64,000 bases of DNA from Telmatospirillum siberiense (GCF_002845745.1 NZ_PIUM01000002.1:328639-392638), one strand, 5' to 3'; shown: positions 1 through 8,619, counted from the first letter of the stretch. Numbers and translations: made by a program. Notes: generated from the letters alone by a model not told the origin.

Positions 1-38
1 CCGTCGAGGCGCCGCCGCTGCCGGTCGACGCCGGATAG
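1..38 (+). CDS. Possible C-terminal end of a truncated gene
   Basis: The reading frame starting at base 3 reads VEAPPLPVDAG and stops at TAG (36-38), just before a hairpin that separates it from the convergent gene on the other strand. This layout fits the tail of a plus-strand gene entering from the left edge. Only 11 codons are visible, so the product cannot be named and it may not be a gene. Confidence 0.3.
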   Translation, partial: VEAPPLPVDAG

Positions 39-70
39 GGCGCGGGGCGAAATTATCGCCTCCCCGCCCT
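37..70. terminator. Imperfect hairpin between convergent gene ends
   Basis: AGGGC at 37-41 pairs with GCCCT at 66-70, and GGCGA (46-50) pairs with TCGCC (56-60) around an AATTA loop. It lies between a probable gene end at 38 and the stop of the minus-strand gene at 70, so a bidirectional terminator is the simplest reading. No clear U-tract follows. Confidence 0.45.
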
Positions 71-1191
71 CAGGCCCGAGTGACGCTTTCCCTGTGCGAC
101 ACGCACAGCCCGTCGATGGCGGCCCAGTCGAGTTCCACCCCCAGACCGGGAGCTTCCGGCACTCTGGCGTCGCCGTGCCCGTCGATCGGCAGGGCGCCCA
201 GCATGGGAAACTGGAACGCTTCCTCGGGCACGAACAGCTCGAAGAATTCGCAATTGCGGATCGCGCAGGAGACGTGAAGGTTCGCCACGTCCATGAAGGC
301 CATGGTGGTGGTGTGGATCTCACAGTTGAGGCCGAAGGCTTCCGCCAGATGGGCGATCTTCATGGTTCCGGTGATTCCCGCCTTCCATGAAACGTCGGCG
401 CGGACGATGTCCGCCGCCCGCTGGGCGATGGCCTGCGCGACGCCCCAGGGGCCGCCGCGAGTGGTTTCGGTGGCCGCCACGGCGATGTCGAGGGAACTGC
501 ACAGGGCCTGGTATTTATAGAGCTCGAAATCGCGGAAGGGTTCCTCGAACCATTCATAGCCAAGCCGTTCGAGATCGCGGCCGACGCGGATCGCCTGGTC
601 CAGGCTATATTCGCCGACGGGATCGGCGAACAGCAGCATGTCCGGCCCGACCGCGTCGCGGACGGCGCGGTGGACCTCCATGTCCCGGCGCCAGGGCCCC
701 GGGCCGTGGACCTTGTAGCCGGGGATACCGCGACGCTGATAGGCCCGCGCCTCGGAGACATATTCGTCGGTCGTTTCATGGAACAATCCGCTGGCATAGG
801 CCGGCAGCCGGTCGCGGTAGGCGCCCAGATAGCGAAACAGCGGCAAGCCTGCGGCCTTGGCCGCGAGATCCCAGAGGGCGACGTCGATGGGGCCGGGCAG
901 ATAGACCGGAAAGAAGGTCAGATGGCGATCGAGCGTCCAGAGATCGTGCCAGATACGCTCTCTTTCCGTGACATCCCTGCCCAGCACCACCGGGGCGATG
1001 TTGTCATGGATATAGGCTTCGGTCACTTTGCCGGAACGCGCCGCCAAAGCCGAGGCGAGGCCGGACAGGCCGCTATCGGTGTTCAGCCGCAGCACCACGA
1101 CGTCCCAGGGCATGTTGCCACCCGCCCGGCTTTCGGGAAATAGAGACAGATCGCGGCGGCAATGCCAGGTCTCGACACCGGTGATCTTCAT
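70..1191 (-). CDS. Mandelate racemase/muconate lactonizing enzyme family protein
   Basis: This 373-residue protein belongs to the enolase superfamily, whose members abstract a proton alpha to a carboxylate with Mg2+ help; many are sugar-acid dehydratases. The expected metal ligands are visible as D190 (FADP), E216 (EEPF) and E242 (ATET). K160 and H162 form a KVH motif where many relatives have KxK, and H293 (EIHTTT) is a candidate second catalytic base. The ATG at 1191 is chosen because GGAAGG precedes it and the N-terminus MKITGVETW is typical of the family; a longer frame reaching 1314 would run through the palindrome and the FNR box. The substrate cannot be assigned from sequence. It stands alone, divergent from hcp. 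Confidence 0.85.
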   Translation of the reverse strand: MKITGVETWHCRRDLSLFPESRAGGNMPWDVVVLRLNTDSGLSGLASALAARSGKVTEAYIHDNIAPVVLGRDVTERERIWHDLWTLDRHLTFFPVYLPGPIDVALWDLAAKAAGLPLFRYLGAYRDRLPAYASGLFHETTDEYVSEARAYQRRGIPGYKVHGPGPWRRDMEVHRAVRDAVGPDMLLFADPVGEYSLDQAIRVGRDLERLGYEWFEEPFRDFELYKYQALCSSLDIAVAATETTRGGPWGVAQAIAQRAADIVRADVSWKAGITGTMKIAHLAEAFGLNCEIHTTTMAFMDVANLHVSCAIRNCEFFELFVPEEAFQFPMLGALPIDGHGDARVPEAPGLGVELDWAAIDGLCVSHRESVTRA

Positions 1192-1201
1192 GGCAACCTT
1201 C

Positions 1202-1236
1202 CATCGTGCAAACCTGTAAGACAGGTTTGCACGATG
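1202..1236. promoter_or_regulatory. Perfect 16-bp palindrome in the leader of the enolase-family gene
   Basis: The arms CATCGTGCAAACCTGT (1202-1217) and ACAGGTTTGCACGATG (1221-1236) are exact reverse complements around AAG. The site touches the ribosome binding site of the minus-strand gene starting at 1191. The symmetry and position suggest an operator for a dimeric repressor (GntR- or LacI-like proteins often control such catabolic genes), although an RNA hairpin that blocks translation is also possible. No cognate regulator gene lies beside it. Confidence 0.6.
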
Positions 1237-1300
1237 TGACAAAGAGCCGCCCTTGGCAATCCCTTTTCGCTTTTTTTGCGAGAAGGCGGCGGATTTGCGT

Positions 1301-1314
1301 TTGACCATCGTCAA
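1301..1314. promoter_or_regulatory. FNR/NNR-type box upstream of hcp
   Basis: TTGAC-CATC-GTCAA is a perfect dyad of the FNR/CRP-family type. Its centre (1307.5) predicts a class II start near 1349, with GATTAT at 1335-1340 as a plausible -10 element, giving a leader of about 28 bases before hcp. FNR- or NNR-type control of hcp is established in several bacteria. Confidence 0.7.
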
Positions 1315-1376
1315 GGCCGGTGGTCACCCCCCTGGATTATCCATTTGACCATTATGGTTTAAGACAGGGGTTCGAG

Positions 1377-3011
1377 ATGTTTTGCTATCAATGTGAACAG
1401 ACGGCGCATGGTACCGGTTGCGTCGATCGCGGCACCTGCGGGAAGACGGCAGAGGTCGCCGCTCTTCAGGACGTTTTGCTGCGCAGGGCGATGGGTCTTT
1501 CGGTCTGTGCCCTCGCCCTGGCCAGGGCCGGCCATCCATTGGTCGCCCTCGATGCGTTCGTCGAGAACGCGCTGTTCACCACGGTGACCAACGTCAACTT
1601 CGACGCCGATAGTCTGGAATCCCTGATTGGCGAGGCGAACCGTCTGCTGGCCGAATCCCGTGACGCGGTGGGGCGGGCGGGCCTGCGGAACGCCCTGTTC
1701 GGACCGGCGCTGGCCGAAGGCTCTACCGATCGCCAGGCGTTGCTGGTGGAAGCGGCGGAAATCGGCATCGACGCGCGGCGTCAAAATGCCGGTGTCGATG
1801 TCGTCGGGTTGCAGGAACTGCTGACATACGGGATCAAGGGCATGGCCGCCTATGCGCATCATGCGCGGATTCTCGGCCGTCATTCGGCCCAGGTGAACAG
1901 CTTCATCCACGAAGCGCTGGAGGCCTTGGCCAAGCCGGTCGTCGCGATGGACCAGTTGCTGGCCCTCAACCTGCGCTGCGGCGAGGCGTCGCTGGCGGTG
2001 CTGGCCCTGCTCGACGAGGCGAATACCGGCGCCATGGGCAATCCCGAGCCCACATCCGTCCTGATGGGCCACAAGCCGGGCAAGGCGATCCTGGTGTCTG
2101 GGCACGATCTGCGGGATCTGGCGAGTTTGCTGGAGCAGACGGCCGGGCGCGGCATCAATGTCTATACTCACGGGGAGATGCTGCCGGCGCATGGATATCC
2201 CGAACTGAAAAAACATTCCCATCTGGTCGGCCATTTCGGGGGCGCCTGGCAGGATCAGCAGCGCGATTTCGCCGCCTTCCCCGGGGCCATCCTGATGACC
2301 ACCAACTGTCTGATGCCCCCGCGCGAGGCTTATTCGGGGCGTCTCTTCACCAGCGGCGTCGTGGCCTCGCCCGATATCTTGCATGCCCCCGACCATAAGT
2401 TCGACGCGGTGATCGCCGCCGCGCTGGCCGCTCCGGGCTTCCAGGAAGCCTCGCCGGATCGCCGTCACACGGTCGGTTTCGGTCATCATGCGGTTACGTC
2501 CGTGGCCGGCGACGTGGTCGCCGCCGTGAAAAGCGGCGCTCTCAAGCATTTCCTGTTGATCGGCGGCTGCGATGCCGCGACGGCGGGCCGCAGCTATTAC
2601 TCCGATCTGGCCGCCGCAGCCCCCAAGGATTGGGCCGTGCTGACGCTGGGGTGTGGAAAGTTCCGGGTCATCGACCGGGTGGAGGGGAACATCGGAGGAT
2701 TGCCGCGTCTCCTGGACATGGGCCAATGCAACGACGCCTACTCGGCGATCAAGGTGGCGGGGGCCCTGGCCGAGGCTTTCGGTGTCGGCCTGAACGAACT
2801 GCCGCTTTCCCTCGTCCTGTCCTGGTACGAGCAGAAGGCGGTCACCGTTCTGCTGGCCCTGCTGCACCTGGGCGTGCGCAACATCCGTATCGGGCCCAAG
2901 CTGCCGGCCTTCGTCACCCCGGCCATCCTGAAGGTGCTGGTCGACAATTTCAACGTGATGGCCATCGGCACCGTCGAGGGCGATCTCGCCGCCATGGGGG
3001 CCGCCGCCTGA
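1377..3011 (+). CDS. hcp: Hybrid cluster protein (hydroxylamine reductase)
   Basis: Hcp is a cytoplasmic Fe-S protein with a hybrid Fe-S-O cluster; hydroxylamine reductase and NO reductase activities are known for the family, and it protects against nitrosative stress. The 544-residue protein starts MFCYQCEQT and carries C3, C6, C15 and C21, a C-x2-C-x8-C-x5-C pattern closer to the class I type of anaerobes than to the enterobacterial spacing. The ATG at 1377 is preferred because this N-terminus is invariant in the family and AGGGG precedes it; the frame is open further upstream to 1320. No hcr reductase gene is adjacent. An FNR-type box precedes it and a hairpin follows. Confidence 0.93.
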   Translation: MFCYQCEQTAHGTGCVDRGTCGKTAEVAALQDVLLRRAMGLSVCALALARAGHPLVALDAFVENALFTTVTNVNFDADSLESLIGEANRLLAESRDAVGRAGLRNALFGPALAEGSTDRQALLVEAAEIGIDARRQNAGVDVVGLQELLTYGIKGMAAYAHHARILGRHSAQVNSFIHEALEALAKPVVAMDQLLALNLRCGEASLAVLALLDEANTGAMGNPEPTSVLMGHKPGKAILVSGHDLRDLASLLEQTAGRGINVYTHGEMLPAHGYPELKKHSHLVGHFGGAWQDQQRDFAAFPGAILMTTNCLMPPREAYSGRLFTSGVVASPDILHAPDHKFDAVIAAALAAPGFQEASPDRRHTVGFGHHAVTSVAGDVVAAVKSGALKHFLLIGGCDAATAGRSYYSDLAAAAPKDWAVLTLGCGKFRVIDRVEGNIGGLPRLLDMGQCNDAYSAIKVAGALAEAFGVGLNELPLSLVLSWYEQKAVTVLLALLHLGVRNIRIGPKLPAFVTPAILKVLVDNFNVMAIGTVEGDLAAMGAAA

Positions 3012-3338
3012 TCTGGAAGGAAGAATCGGCCACGGGGAAGACCCGTGGCCGTCGCCTTGGGTTTTCAGTACTTCTCGGGTGTTATCCCCGCCTTCCATCC
3101 CAATCTGTGCTTCCCTTTGACCGATTGCGACGGATCATCCCGAGGGTAATTAGGCTGCTCCCGAAGGTGTAGTCCATACCGGGCCCTTGTGCCAAAGACG
3201 TACAGAGGAATACGGGACAGGCGCAGATGATGTTGTGCGCCTCGTCGGGTGGTGCTTTTTCGACGCTGCCACGGAATGGCCGGGTTTTATAGGAAGTCTT
3301 CGTGTCGCCGTGGCGGACGGGTTAGCCGGCGATTTTCA
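3012..3338. other. Gene-free stretch between hcp and the GGDEF/EAL gene
   Basis: This 327-base stretch between convergent genes contains the hairpin at 3028-3050. I see no convincing gene, tRNA or further repeat in the remainder. Confidence 0.5.
3028..3050 (+). terminator. Hairpin after hcp
   Basis: GGCCACGGG (3028-3036) pairs perfectly with CCCGTGGCC (3042-3050) around GAAGA, 16 bases after the hcp stop. The U-tract is weak (TTGGGTTTT further on), so termination efficiency is uncertain. Confidence 0.55.
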
Positions 3339-5213
3339 TCATTTTGGCCCGTCCTGAACCCAGGGGTCGGCCAGGGTGACCAGGCGGGCGTACTCCTCGG
3401 CCGGCAGGGCGCGGCTGAAATAGAAGCCCTGGCATTCGTCGCAGGCCAGGTCGCGCATGAAGGACAACTGCTCGGCGGTTTCGATTCCTTCGACATTGAC
3501 CTTGGCGCCGATGCCGTGACCCAGGTTGACGATGGCGCGGACGATGGCGTCGTTGCCGGGATGATGATCGAAATCGACGACGAAGCTGCGGTCGATCTTC
3601 AGTTTGTCGACCGGAAAATGACGCAGGTAATTGAGGGACGAATAGCCGGTTCCGAAATCGTCGATGGCGATGCTCAGGCCCATGTCGCGCATTTCCCGCA
3701 GAACCTGCACCGAATAATCGAAATTGGTCATGGCGATGGTTTCGGTGATCTCGAGCTGTAGTTGCGCCGGGTCGACGCCTGTCTGCTCGATGATGCTGCG
3801 GATGGTGTCCAGCAGGTCGGGATGTCGGAACTGCGCGGGTGACAGATTGACCGAGATTTGTAAGGGCGGCAGGCCTTGGCTGTGCCAGGTCTGGATCTGC
3901 ATGCAGGCGCGCAGCAATACCCAGCGGCCCAGCCGGAAGATCAGTTCGCTGCGCTCGGCGACCGGAATGAAAATACTGGGCGGGATCGATCCGCGCTCGG
4001 GATGGAACCAGCGGACCAGCGCCTCGGCGCCCAGGATGGCGCCGTTTTCCAGATCGACCAGCGGCTGGTAGTGCAGGCACAATTGATCGGTGGCCAGCGC
4101 ATGGCGCAGGTCGCGCTCGATGGCCTTGCGGTTTTGAACCTCCTGGTCCATCTCGGCGACATAGAAGTGATAGCGCCCCCGGCCTTCGTTCTTCGACCGG
4201 TAGAGCGCCAGATCGGCGTTCTTCAGAAGATCCTGGGCATCCGGCCCGTCGTCGGGAAAAATCGTGATGCCGGCGCTGACGCCGCTGACCACCTCGTTGT
4301 CGTCGAGGCCGAAGGGTTCGGCGATGTTGCGGATGATGGTTTCCGCCACCGTGCTGGCGCCATCGGCATCGGATAGATTGGTCAGCAGGACGGCGAACTC
4401 ATCGCCGCCCAAACGGGCCACCGTATCGGTTTCCCGGACGCAACTGAGCAGCCGCTTGGCCACAGCGCGCAACAGCAGATCGCCGACGGGATGGCCCAGC
4501 GTGTCGTTTACTTCCTTGAATTTATCGAGATCGAGCAGCAGCAGGGCCATCATGCAGCCGCTGCGGCGCGCCTGGGCCAGCGCATCGCGCATGCGCTCCT
4601 GGAACAGGACGCGGTTGGGCAGGCTGGTCAGGCTGTCGTGATGGGCCAGATGGTGGATGCGTGCCGCCGCCAGCTTGCGTTCGGTGACATCGCGGCCGAT
4701 CATGACCAATCCCTTGCGGCCGCCGTCGCCGTTGAACAGCGGTACCTTCTGGATATCGAAGATCTTCTCGCCGCCTTCCAGCAGGGGAATGGTCTGTTCG
4801 AAGGAAATGGGCCGCCTGTCGTTCCAGGCCTGTTCGTCCGTGGTTCCGCATGTGGTCATGAAGCGTTCGTAGAACGGCGATTGCCGGCTGAGCTCCTGCG
4901 CGGTGCGGTTGACGTAGTCGTTGGAGTCCAGGCGGAACAGATCCAGGTAGAAACGATTGGCCACCAGGCAGCGGTTGTTGGCGTCCTTGAAGCAGACGAT
5001 ATCGGGAAGGGCGTCGATCAGCGTGGTCAGCCATTCCTTTTGCAGACGCAGATCTTCCGCCGAGCCGGTGTCCGATTGGATGGCCTCGGCCAGATCCTCC
5101 AGCGAAAAAGGTCGTTTGGAACCGGCGCAATCCGTCACCTCGCCGTAGCTTTCCGGCACGATGTCCCTTTCGCTGTTTGGGAAGGAAGTCTGAACAGAAA
5201 AATCCGAACTCAT
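3339..5213 (-). CDS. PAS-GGDEF-EAL cyclic-di-GMP signalling protein
   Basis: This 624-residue protein carries a PAS sensor domain (about 60-180), a GGDEF domain (about 185-345) and a C-terminal EAL domain (about 365-615). The cyclase signature is intact (RLGGDEF), with an RETD inhibitory site five residues before it. The EAL half keeps EAL, NLSPAQF, EITE and the metal-binding DDFGTGYSS, so both synthesis and breakdown of cyclic-di-GMP look possible. No membrane segment is evident, so it is probably cytosolic. The ATG at 5213 (MSSDFSV) is favoured over 5300, because the extra residues are cysteine- and histidine-rich and look uncoded, but no strong ribosome binding site supports it. Confidence 0.9.
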   Translation of the reverse strand: MSSDFSVQTSFPNSERDIVPESYGEVTDCAGSKRPFSLEDLAEAIQSDTGSAEDLRLQKEWLTTLIDALPDIVCFKDANNRCLVANRFYLDLFRLDSNDYVNRTAQELSRQSPFYERFMTTCGTTDEQAWNDRRPISFEQTIPLLEGGEKIFDIQKVPLFNGDGGRKGLVMIGRDVTERKLAAARIHHLAHHDSLTSLPNRVLFQERMRDALAQARRSGCMMALLLLDLDKFKEVNDTLGHPVGDLLLRAVAKRLLSCVRETDTVARLGGDEFAVLLTNLSDADGASTVAETIIRNIAEPFGLDDNEVVSGVSAGITIFPDDGPDAQDLLKNADLALYRSKNEGRGRYHFYVAEMDQEVQNRKAIERDLRHALATDQLCLHYQPLVDLENGAILGAEALVRWFHPERGSIPPSIFIPVAERSELIFRLGRWVLLRACMQIQTWHSQGLPPLQISVNLSPAQFRHPDLLDTIRSIIEQTGVDPAQLQLEITETIAMTNFDYSVQVLREMRDMGLSIAIDDFGTGYSSLNYLRHFPVDKLKIDRSFVVDFDHHPGNDAIVRAIVNLGHGIGAKVNVEGIETAEQLSFMRDLACDECQGFYFSRALPAEEYARLVTLADPWVQDGPK

Positions 5214-5443
5214 ATGATGACACTTTAGTGGAAGACCGCGCCTGGATGCCAGAGCTCTATGTTGATTGCCGTAAATGGTGTGATTGGCCATTCTACCCAC
5301 GATTCATACCCGGGTCTGGCGGGAAGCCGATGGAATGAGGCTCGCGGGCCGTTACTTTCCGCAAAGGCTTCCTGTATGATCTGCGGCAACGAAGCGTTCC
5401 GAAACGGCAAACGCGGGCGTCCCCAGGGGAGCATTCAGCGAAA

Positions 5444-5848
5444 ATGGTCAGCCACCACGCAGCTTTGATCTACACCATGGTCCTCGTCTCGGCGGCCGAC
5501 CGCGACATGTCCGACGCCGAATTGCGGGCGATCGGTGAAATCGTCGGCTATCTCCCGGCATTCCGCGACTATGACCCGGCTTTGCTGCCCAAGACCTCGG
5601 AGGCCTGCGCCGAAATGCTCGATCTCGACGACGGTCTGGACAAGGCTTTCGATCTGATCAAGTCGGTCCTGCCTCCGCGTCTGCGCGAGACAGCCTATGC
5701 CCTGGCCTGCGAGGTCGCGGTGGCCGATGGCGAAATGAACCAGGAAAAACTGCGCGTGCTGGAACTGATCCGTCACCGCCTGGAGATCGATCGTCTGATC
5801 GCCGCCGCCATCGAGCGTGGCGCCACGGTGCGCTACCGCACCGCCTGA
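5444..5848 (+). CDS. TerB-like (tellurite resistance protein B family) protein
   Basis: The 134-residue all-helical protein has the TerB/DjlA pattern: two acidic repeats, AADRDMSDAEL near the N-terminus and AVADGEMNQEK at about 86-96, which in TerB bind divalent metal. It has no signal peptide. No other ter genes are nearby, so a role in tellurite resistance is not supported; single TerB proteins of this kind are widespread and mostly uncharacterised. GGGGAG precedes the ATG by 12 bases. Its end overlaps the convergent ChaC-like gene by 16 bases. Confidence 0.75.
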   Translation: MVSHHAALIYTMVLVSAADRDMSDAELRAIGEIVGYLPAFRDYDPALLPKTSEACAEMLDLDDGLDKAFDLIKSVLPPRLRETAYALACEVAVADGEMNQEKLRVLELIRHRLEIDRLIAAAIERGATVRYRTA

Positions 5849-6420
5849 ACGGGATTCCTCCCGCCGTCGACCAGATCGAGGAGGCGGCGGAGCGCCTTGT
5901 CATGCAGCCCGAGACGGTCGAGATGCGCCACGGTGCTGGCCAGATAATCCCGGCTGGATCCGGTGCTTCCGCGACCCTGATGAATCAACTGCGCGGCCCT
6001 CTCGGGGGGCAGCGATCCCGCGTATTGCTTGTGGTCGCGGCGTGCGACGAAGACATATCCCCGGACGTCCCGTCCGTCTTGCAGGCGAAGCCGGATGAAT
6101 TTCGGCACATAGACCCCGCTGACCATTTCCCGCTCTTGCAGATAGCCGCGCACGCTTTCGACCTTGTCCTCGGCGATGCGATAGGCCAATCCCCGGCATG
6201 ATCCGCCGTGATCGAGACCCAGCACCAGACCGGGCGTCTCGGCGGAGCCGCGGTAATGGGTGGACAGGATGCACATGGCGCGGTGCCATCCGCTTAATGT
6301 CGCCTTGCGGACCTCGGCGAACTCGAAGCCGGGCTGCCAGATGAGGGAGCCATAGGCGAAAACCCAGAAACTGCCGTCCATGTCTCGAATCACCGTCCCG
6401 ATGTCGCGCGTTTTCGTCAC
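5833..6420 (-). CDS. ChaC-like gamma-glutamylcyclotransferase
   Basis: The 195-residue protein has the cyclotransferase fold signature YGSLIW at about residues 23-28, and an ERE motif (about 95-97) that supplies the family's catalytic glutamate. ChaC enzymes cleave the gamma-glutamyl bond, usually of glutathione, releasing 5-oxoproline and Cys-Gly. The protein is cytosolic with the usual family length. It is divergent from the DUF2125 gene, with a strong palindromic hairpin between them, and its 3' end overlaps the TerB-like gene on the opposite strand. Glutathione as substrate is an inference from the family. Confidence 0.85.
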   Translation of the reverse strand: MTKTRDIGTVIRDMDGSFWVFAYGSLIWQPGFEFAEVRKATLSGWHRAMCILSTHYRGSAETPGLVLGLDHGGSCRGLAYRIAEDKVESVRGYLQEREMVSGVYVPKFIRLRLQDGRDVRGYVFVARRDHKQYAGSLPPERAAQLIHQGRGSTGSSRDYLASTVAHLDRLGLHDKALRRLLDLVDGGRNPVQAVR

Positions 6421-6446
6421 TCATGCAATGAGTTGGTGGGTCAACT

Positions 6447-6479
6447 GATCCGGACGCTCGGCGGGCAAGCGTCCGGATC
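6447..6479. promoter_or_regulatory. Palindromic hairpin in a divergent promoter region
   Basis: GATCCGGACGCT (6447-6458) pairs perfectly with AGCGTCCGGATC (6468-6479) over a nine-base loop. It sits between two divergent genes, 27 bases before the ChaC-like start, where a terminator is not expected. It may be an operator or a leader hairpin. Confidence 0.45.
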
Positions 6480-6608
6480 GGACCCCTAAAGTGGCATTCA
6501 TTTCTTTCCGGCCGGTTACCAGGACCGGAAGGAACGTATTTCGCATTTGCCTTGCGTGCGGTCTATGCGTTTAAAAGGGGGGACATTCCGCCCAACGCAA
6601 GGCTTTTC

Positions 6609-7640
6609 ATGTCCGACCCCCAGCGTCGGCCCGCCGCATCCCGGGCCATCCGTTTTTTTCTCATCGGTTGCGGCCTTTTGGTCGTCCTGGCCGGTGCCTA
6701 TGGCTTCTGGTGGCATTATCTGACGACCACGCTGCAGGGTGAGCTCGCCCGCTGGGTGGACGAGCAGGGATCCGTCGGCTGGAAGATCCGCACCGGTTCG
6801 GTGACGACGGGAGGCTTTCCATGGCGCGTCGCCCTGACGGTGGAGGCTCCCGCCGTCGAGGATCCTTCCGGAAATCAATGGCAAGGGCCGCCGCTGAGCG
6901 TCGTCCTGCCGCTTTTCGATCCCCGTCATCCCCGCATCGAGGGGGCGGGCCGGCATGTCCTTACCCCGAAGGGACGGGATCCCATCGGTTTTTCCGCCGA
7001 TGCCGCCTCGGCCGATCTGCAGTTCGATGACCATGGGCTGGTCGGGGCCTCGATCCGGCTGGCGGCCGTCGCGCTGGCGGATAGCCGTCTGGGACGCCTG
7101 TCCGTCGACGTGCGCCGGCAGGCCTCGGGCAGGATCGAGCACACCATGACGAGCTGGGAATCCCATATCCTTCTGGAAGACCTGGTCCTGCCCGACGACC
7201 CGCGTCTGTTGTTCGGGACCCGGCTGCCCGCCATCCGGCTGGACAGCCGTTTGCAGGGGAGCGTGCCGGGGGGATCGCCGGCGCAGGCCTTGGCCGCCTG
7301 GCGCGACGACGGCGGCACGCTGGAAATCGATGCCCTGTCGGTCGACTGGCCGCCGCTGGCCTTGTCCGGCAAGGGGACTCTGGCGCTTGATTCGGACATG
7401 CAGCCGATGCTGGCCAGCACCTGCGATATCCGTGGCCTGTTCGCGGCCATCGACGCCCTGGTCCGCGGCGGCGTGATCCGGGGGCAGGACGCGGGGATGG
7501 TGAAATTGGCCTTTGGATTGCTGATGAAACCGGGAAAGGATGGGGAAAAGACCTTGAGCATGCCGGTGACGATCCAAAACCGGGTGCTTTCCATCGGTCC
7601 CGTCAAGTTGCTGGATTTGCCTGTCGTGACATGGCGGTGA
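6609..7640 (+). CDS. DUF2125 domain protein, membrane-anchored
   Basis: The 343-residue protein begins with a short basic stretch and one membrane segment (about 12-33, AIRFFLIGCGLL...), followed by a long periplasmic region typical of DUF2125, a family of unknown function common in alphaproteobacteria. It contains the conserved beginning TGGFPWRV, which resembles lipid-transfer AsmA-like proteins, but that link is only a suggestion. The ATG at 6609 follows AAGG and gives a normal N-terminus; a longer frame from TTG 6552 adds residues without family likeness. It converges with murI across a 22-bp hairpin. Confidence 0.8.
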   Translation: MSDPQRRPAASRAIRFFLIGCGLLVVLAGAYGFWWHYLTTTLQGELARWVDEQGSVGWKIRTGSVTTGGFPWRVALTVEAPAVEDPSGNQWQGPPLSVVLPLFDPRHPRIEGAGRHVLTPKGRDPIGFSADAASADLQFDDHGLVGASIRLAAVALADSRLGRLSVDVRRQASGRIEHTMTSWESHILLEDLVLPDDPRLLFGTRLPAIRLDSRLQGSVPGGSPAQALAAWRDDGGTLEIDALSVDWPPLALSGKGTLALDSDMQPMLASTCDIRGLFAAIDALVRGGVIRGQDAGMVKLAFGLLMKPGKDGEKTLSMPVTIQNRVLSIGPVKLLDLPVVTWR

Positions 7641-7667
7641 CGGTCTAGTGGGCCAACTAATTGAATT

Positions 7668-7719
7668 GTGGTGAAAATCTGACGGATGGCGGGGGCACCA
7701 TCCGTCAGATTTTCACCAC
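7668..7719. terminator. 22-bp perfect inverted repeat, bidirectional terminator
   Basis: The arm at 7668-7689 (starting GTGGTGAAAATC) is the exact reverse complement of 7698-7719, with an eight-base loop CGGGGGCA. It separates two convergent genes, and the murI stop codon (7713-7715) lies inside the right arm. The A/T-rich outer part can provide a U-tract in both directions. Confidence 0.7.
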
Positions 7720-8609
7720 TCGGGGGCGGTTCCCGCCGCGAAGATGGGCCTTTGGGACGGCGCCGGCTCCTCTGCCGCCGTGAACGTCACCGGGCGTCCG
7801 AAGAATTGGCTGCCCAAAGCCGATGTCCGCAGGGGATCGCCGGTGGTCAGGAACTGAATTCCCGCCGGAATGGCGGTGGTGTCGATTTCGGGGTGGCGGG
7901 TCAGATAGGCGGACAGGCTGCGGGCGACCAGGTCCGGCTGGGACAGGATATCGATGCCCGGCGGCAGCGCTTCGGCGAACAGATCGGCGGCCAGCGGATA
8001 GTGGGTGCAGCCCAGCATGACCACGTCCGGACGGCGGCCGTTCAACCGCTCCATCAGCGCCGCGGCATAGCGCCGCACGGCGGCGCCCAGTTCGGCGCGG
8101 ACGGCGCCGGCCTCGATCAGGTCGACCAGTTCTGGGCAGGCCTGCTGGACGACGGTGACTTCCGGCGCCCGCTTGCCGATTTCGGCCGGATAGGCGTTGC
8201 TCTGTACCGTCCGCCGGGTGGCGAAAACGGCGATGAGCCGTTCCTTTTCTCGCCGGGGCCGGGCCGGAAGGTCGGCCATCCAGGGAACGCCGGTGATGGC
8301 CTCGACCATCGGCACCAGGACACCGAGGATCCGCCTGTCCGGATAATGCCGGGGAAGCCATTCCTGCTGCAGCCGGCGCAGCGAGGTGGCGGCGGCGGTA
8401 TTGCAGGCCAGCACCACCAGGCGGCAGCCCCGGTCGAACAGGATTTCGACGGACCGTCTGGTCAGACGGTCGATGTCCTCGGGGTCGCGGTTGCCGTAGG
8501 GCGCCGCCGCATGATCGCCCAGATAAAGAAAACGGCGTTTCGGCAGGGCGTCGGCGACGGCCCGCAACACCGTCAAACCGCCGAACCCCGAATCAAACAG
8601 ACCTATCAT
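7713..8609 (-). CDS. murI: Glutamate racemase
   Basis: MurI interconverts L- and D-glutamate in the cytosol, supplying D-glutamate for peptidoglycan. The 298-residue protein shows the N-terminal DSGFGGLTV and both catalytic cysteine motifs, ACNTAAA and GCTHYPL. ATG 8609 (MIGLFDSG) gives the usual N-terminus and leaves ten bases after the yejF stop; the frame is open to 8642 but that would overlap yejF. It is the last gene of a minus-strand run and ends within a terminator hairpin. Confidence 0.93.
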   Translation of the reverse strand: MIGLFDSGFGGLTVLRAVADALPKRRFLYLGDHAAAPYGNRDPEDIDRLTRRSVEILFDRGCRLVVLACNTAAATSLRRLQQEWLPRHYPDRRILGVLVPMVEAITGVPWMADLPARPRREKERLIAVFATRRTVQSNAYPAEIGKRAPEVTVVQQACPELVDLIEAGAVRAELGAAVRRYAAALMERLNGRRPDVVMLGCTHYPLAADLFAEALPPGIDILSQPDLVARSLSAYLTRHPEIDTTAIPAGIQFLTTGDPLRTSALGSQFFGRPVTFTAAEEPAPSQRPIFAAGTAPEW

Positions 8610-8619
8610 CGAACAAACA

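Noticed and set aside
1359..3098. Long open frame on the minus strand opposite hcp (579 codons)
   Set aside because: It is the high-GC shadow of hcp: composition is dominated by histidine, glycine, arginine and glutamine with no recognisable motif.
5444..5848. Tellurite resistance operon
   Set aside because: Only a single TerB-like gene is present; terA, terC, terD and terZ are absent.
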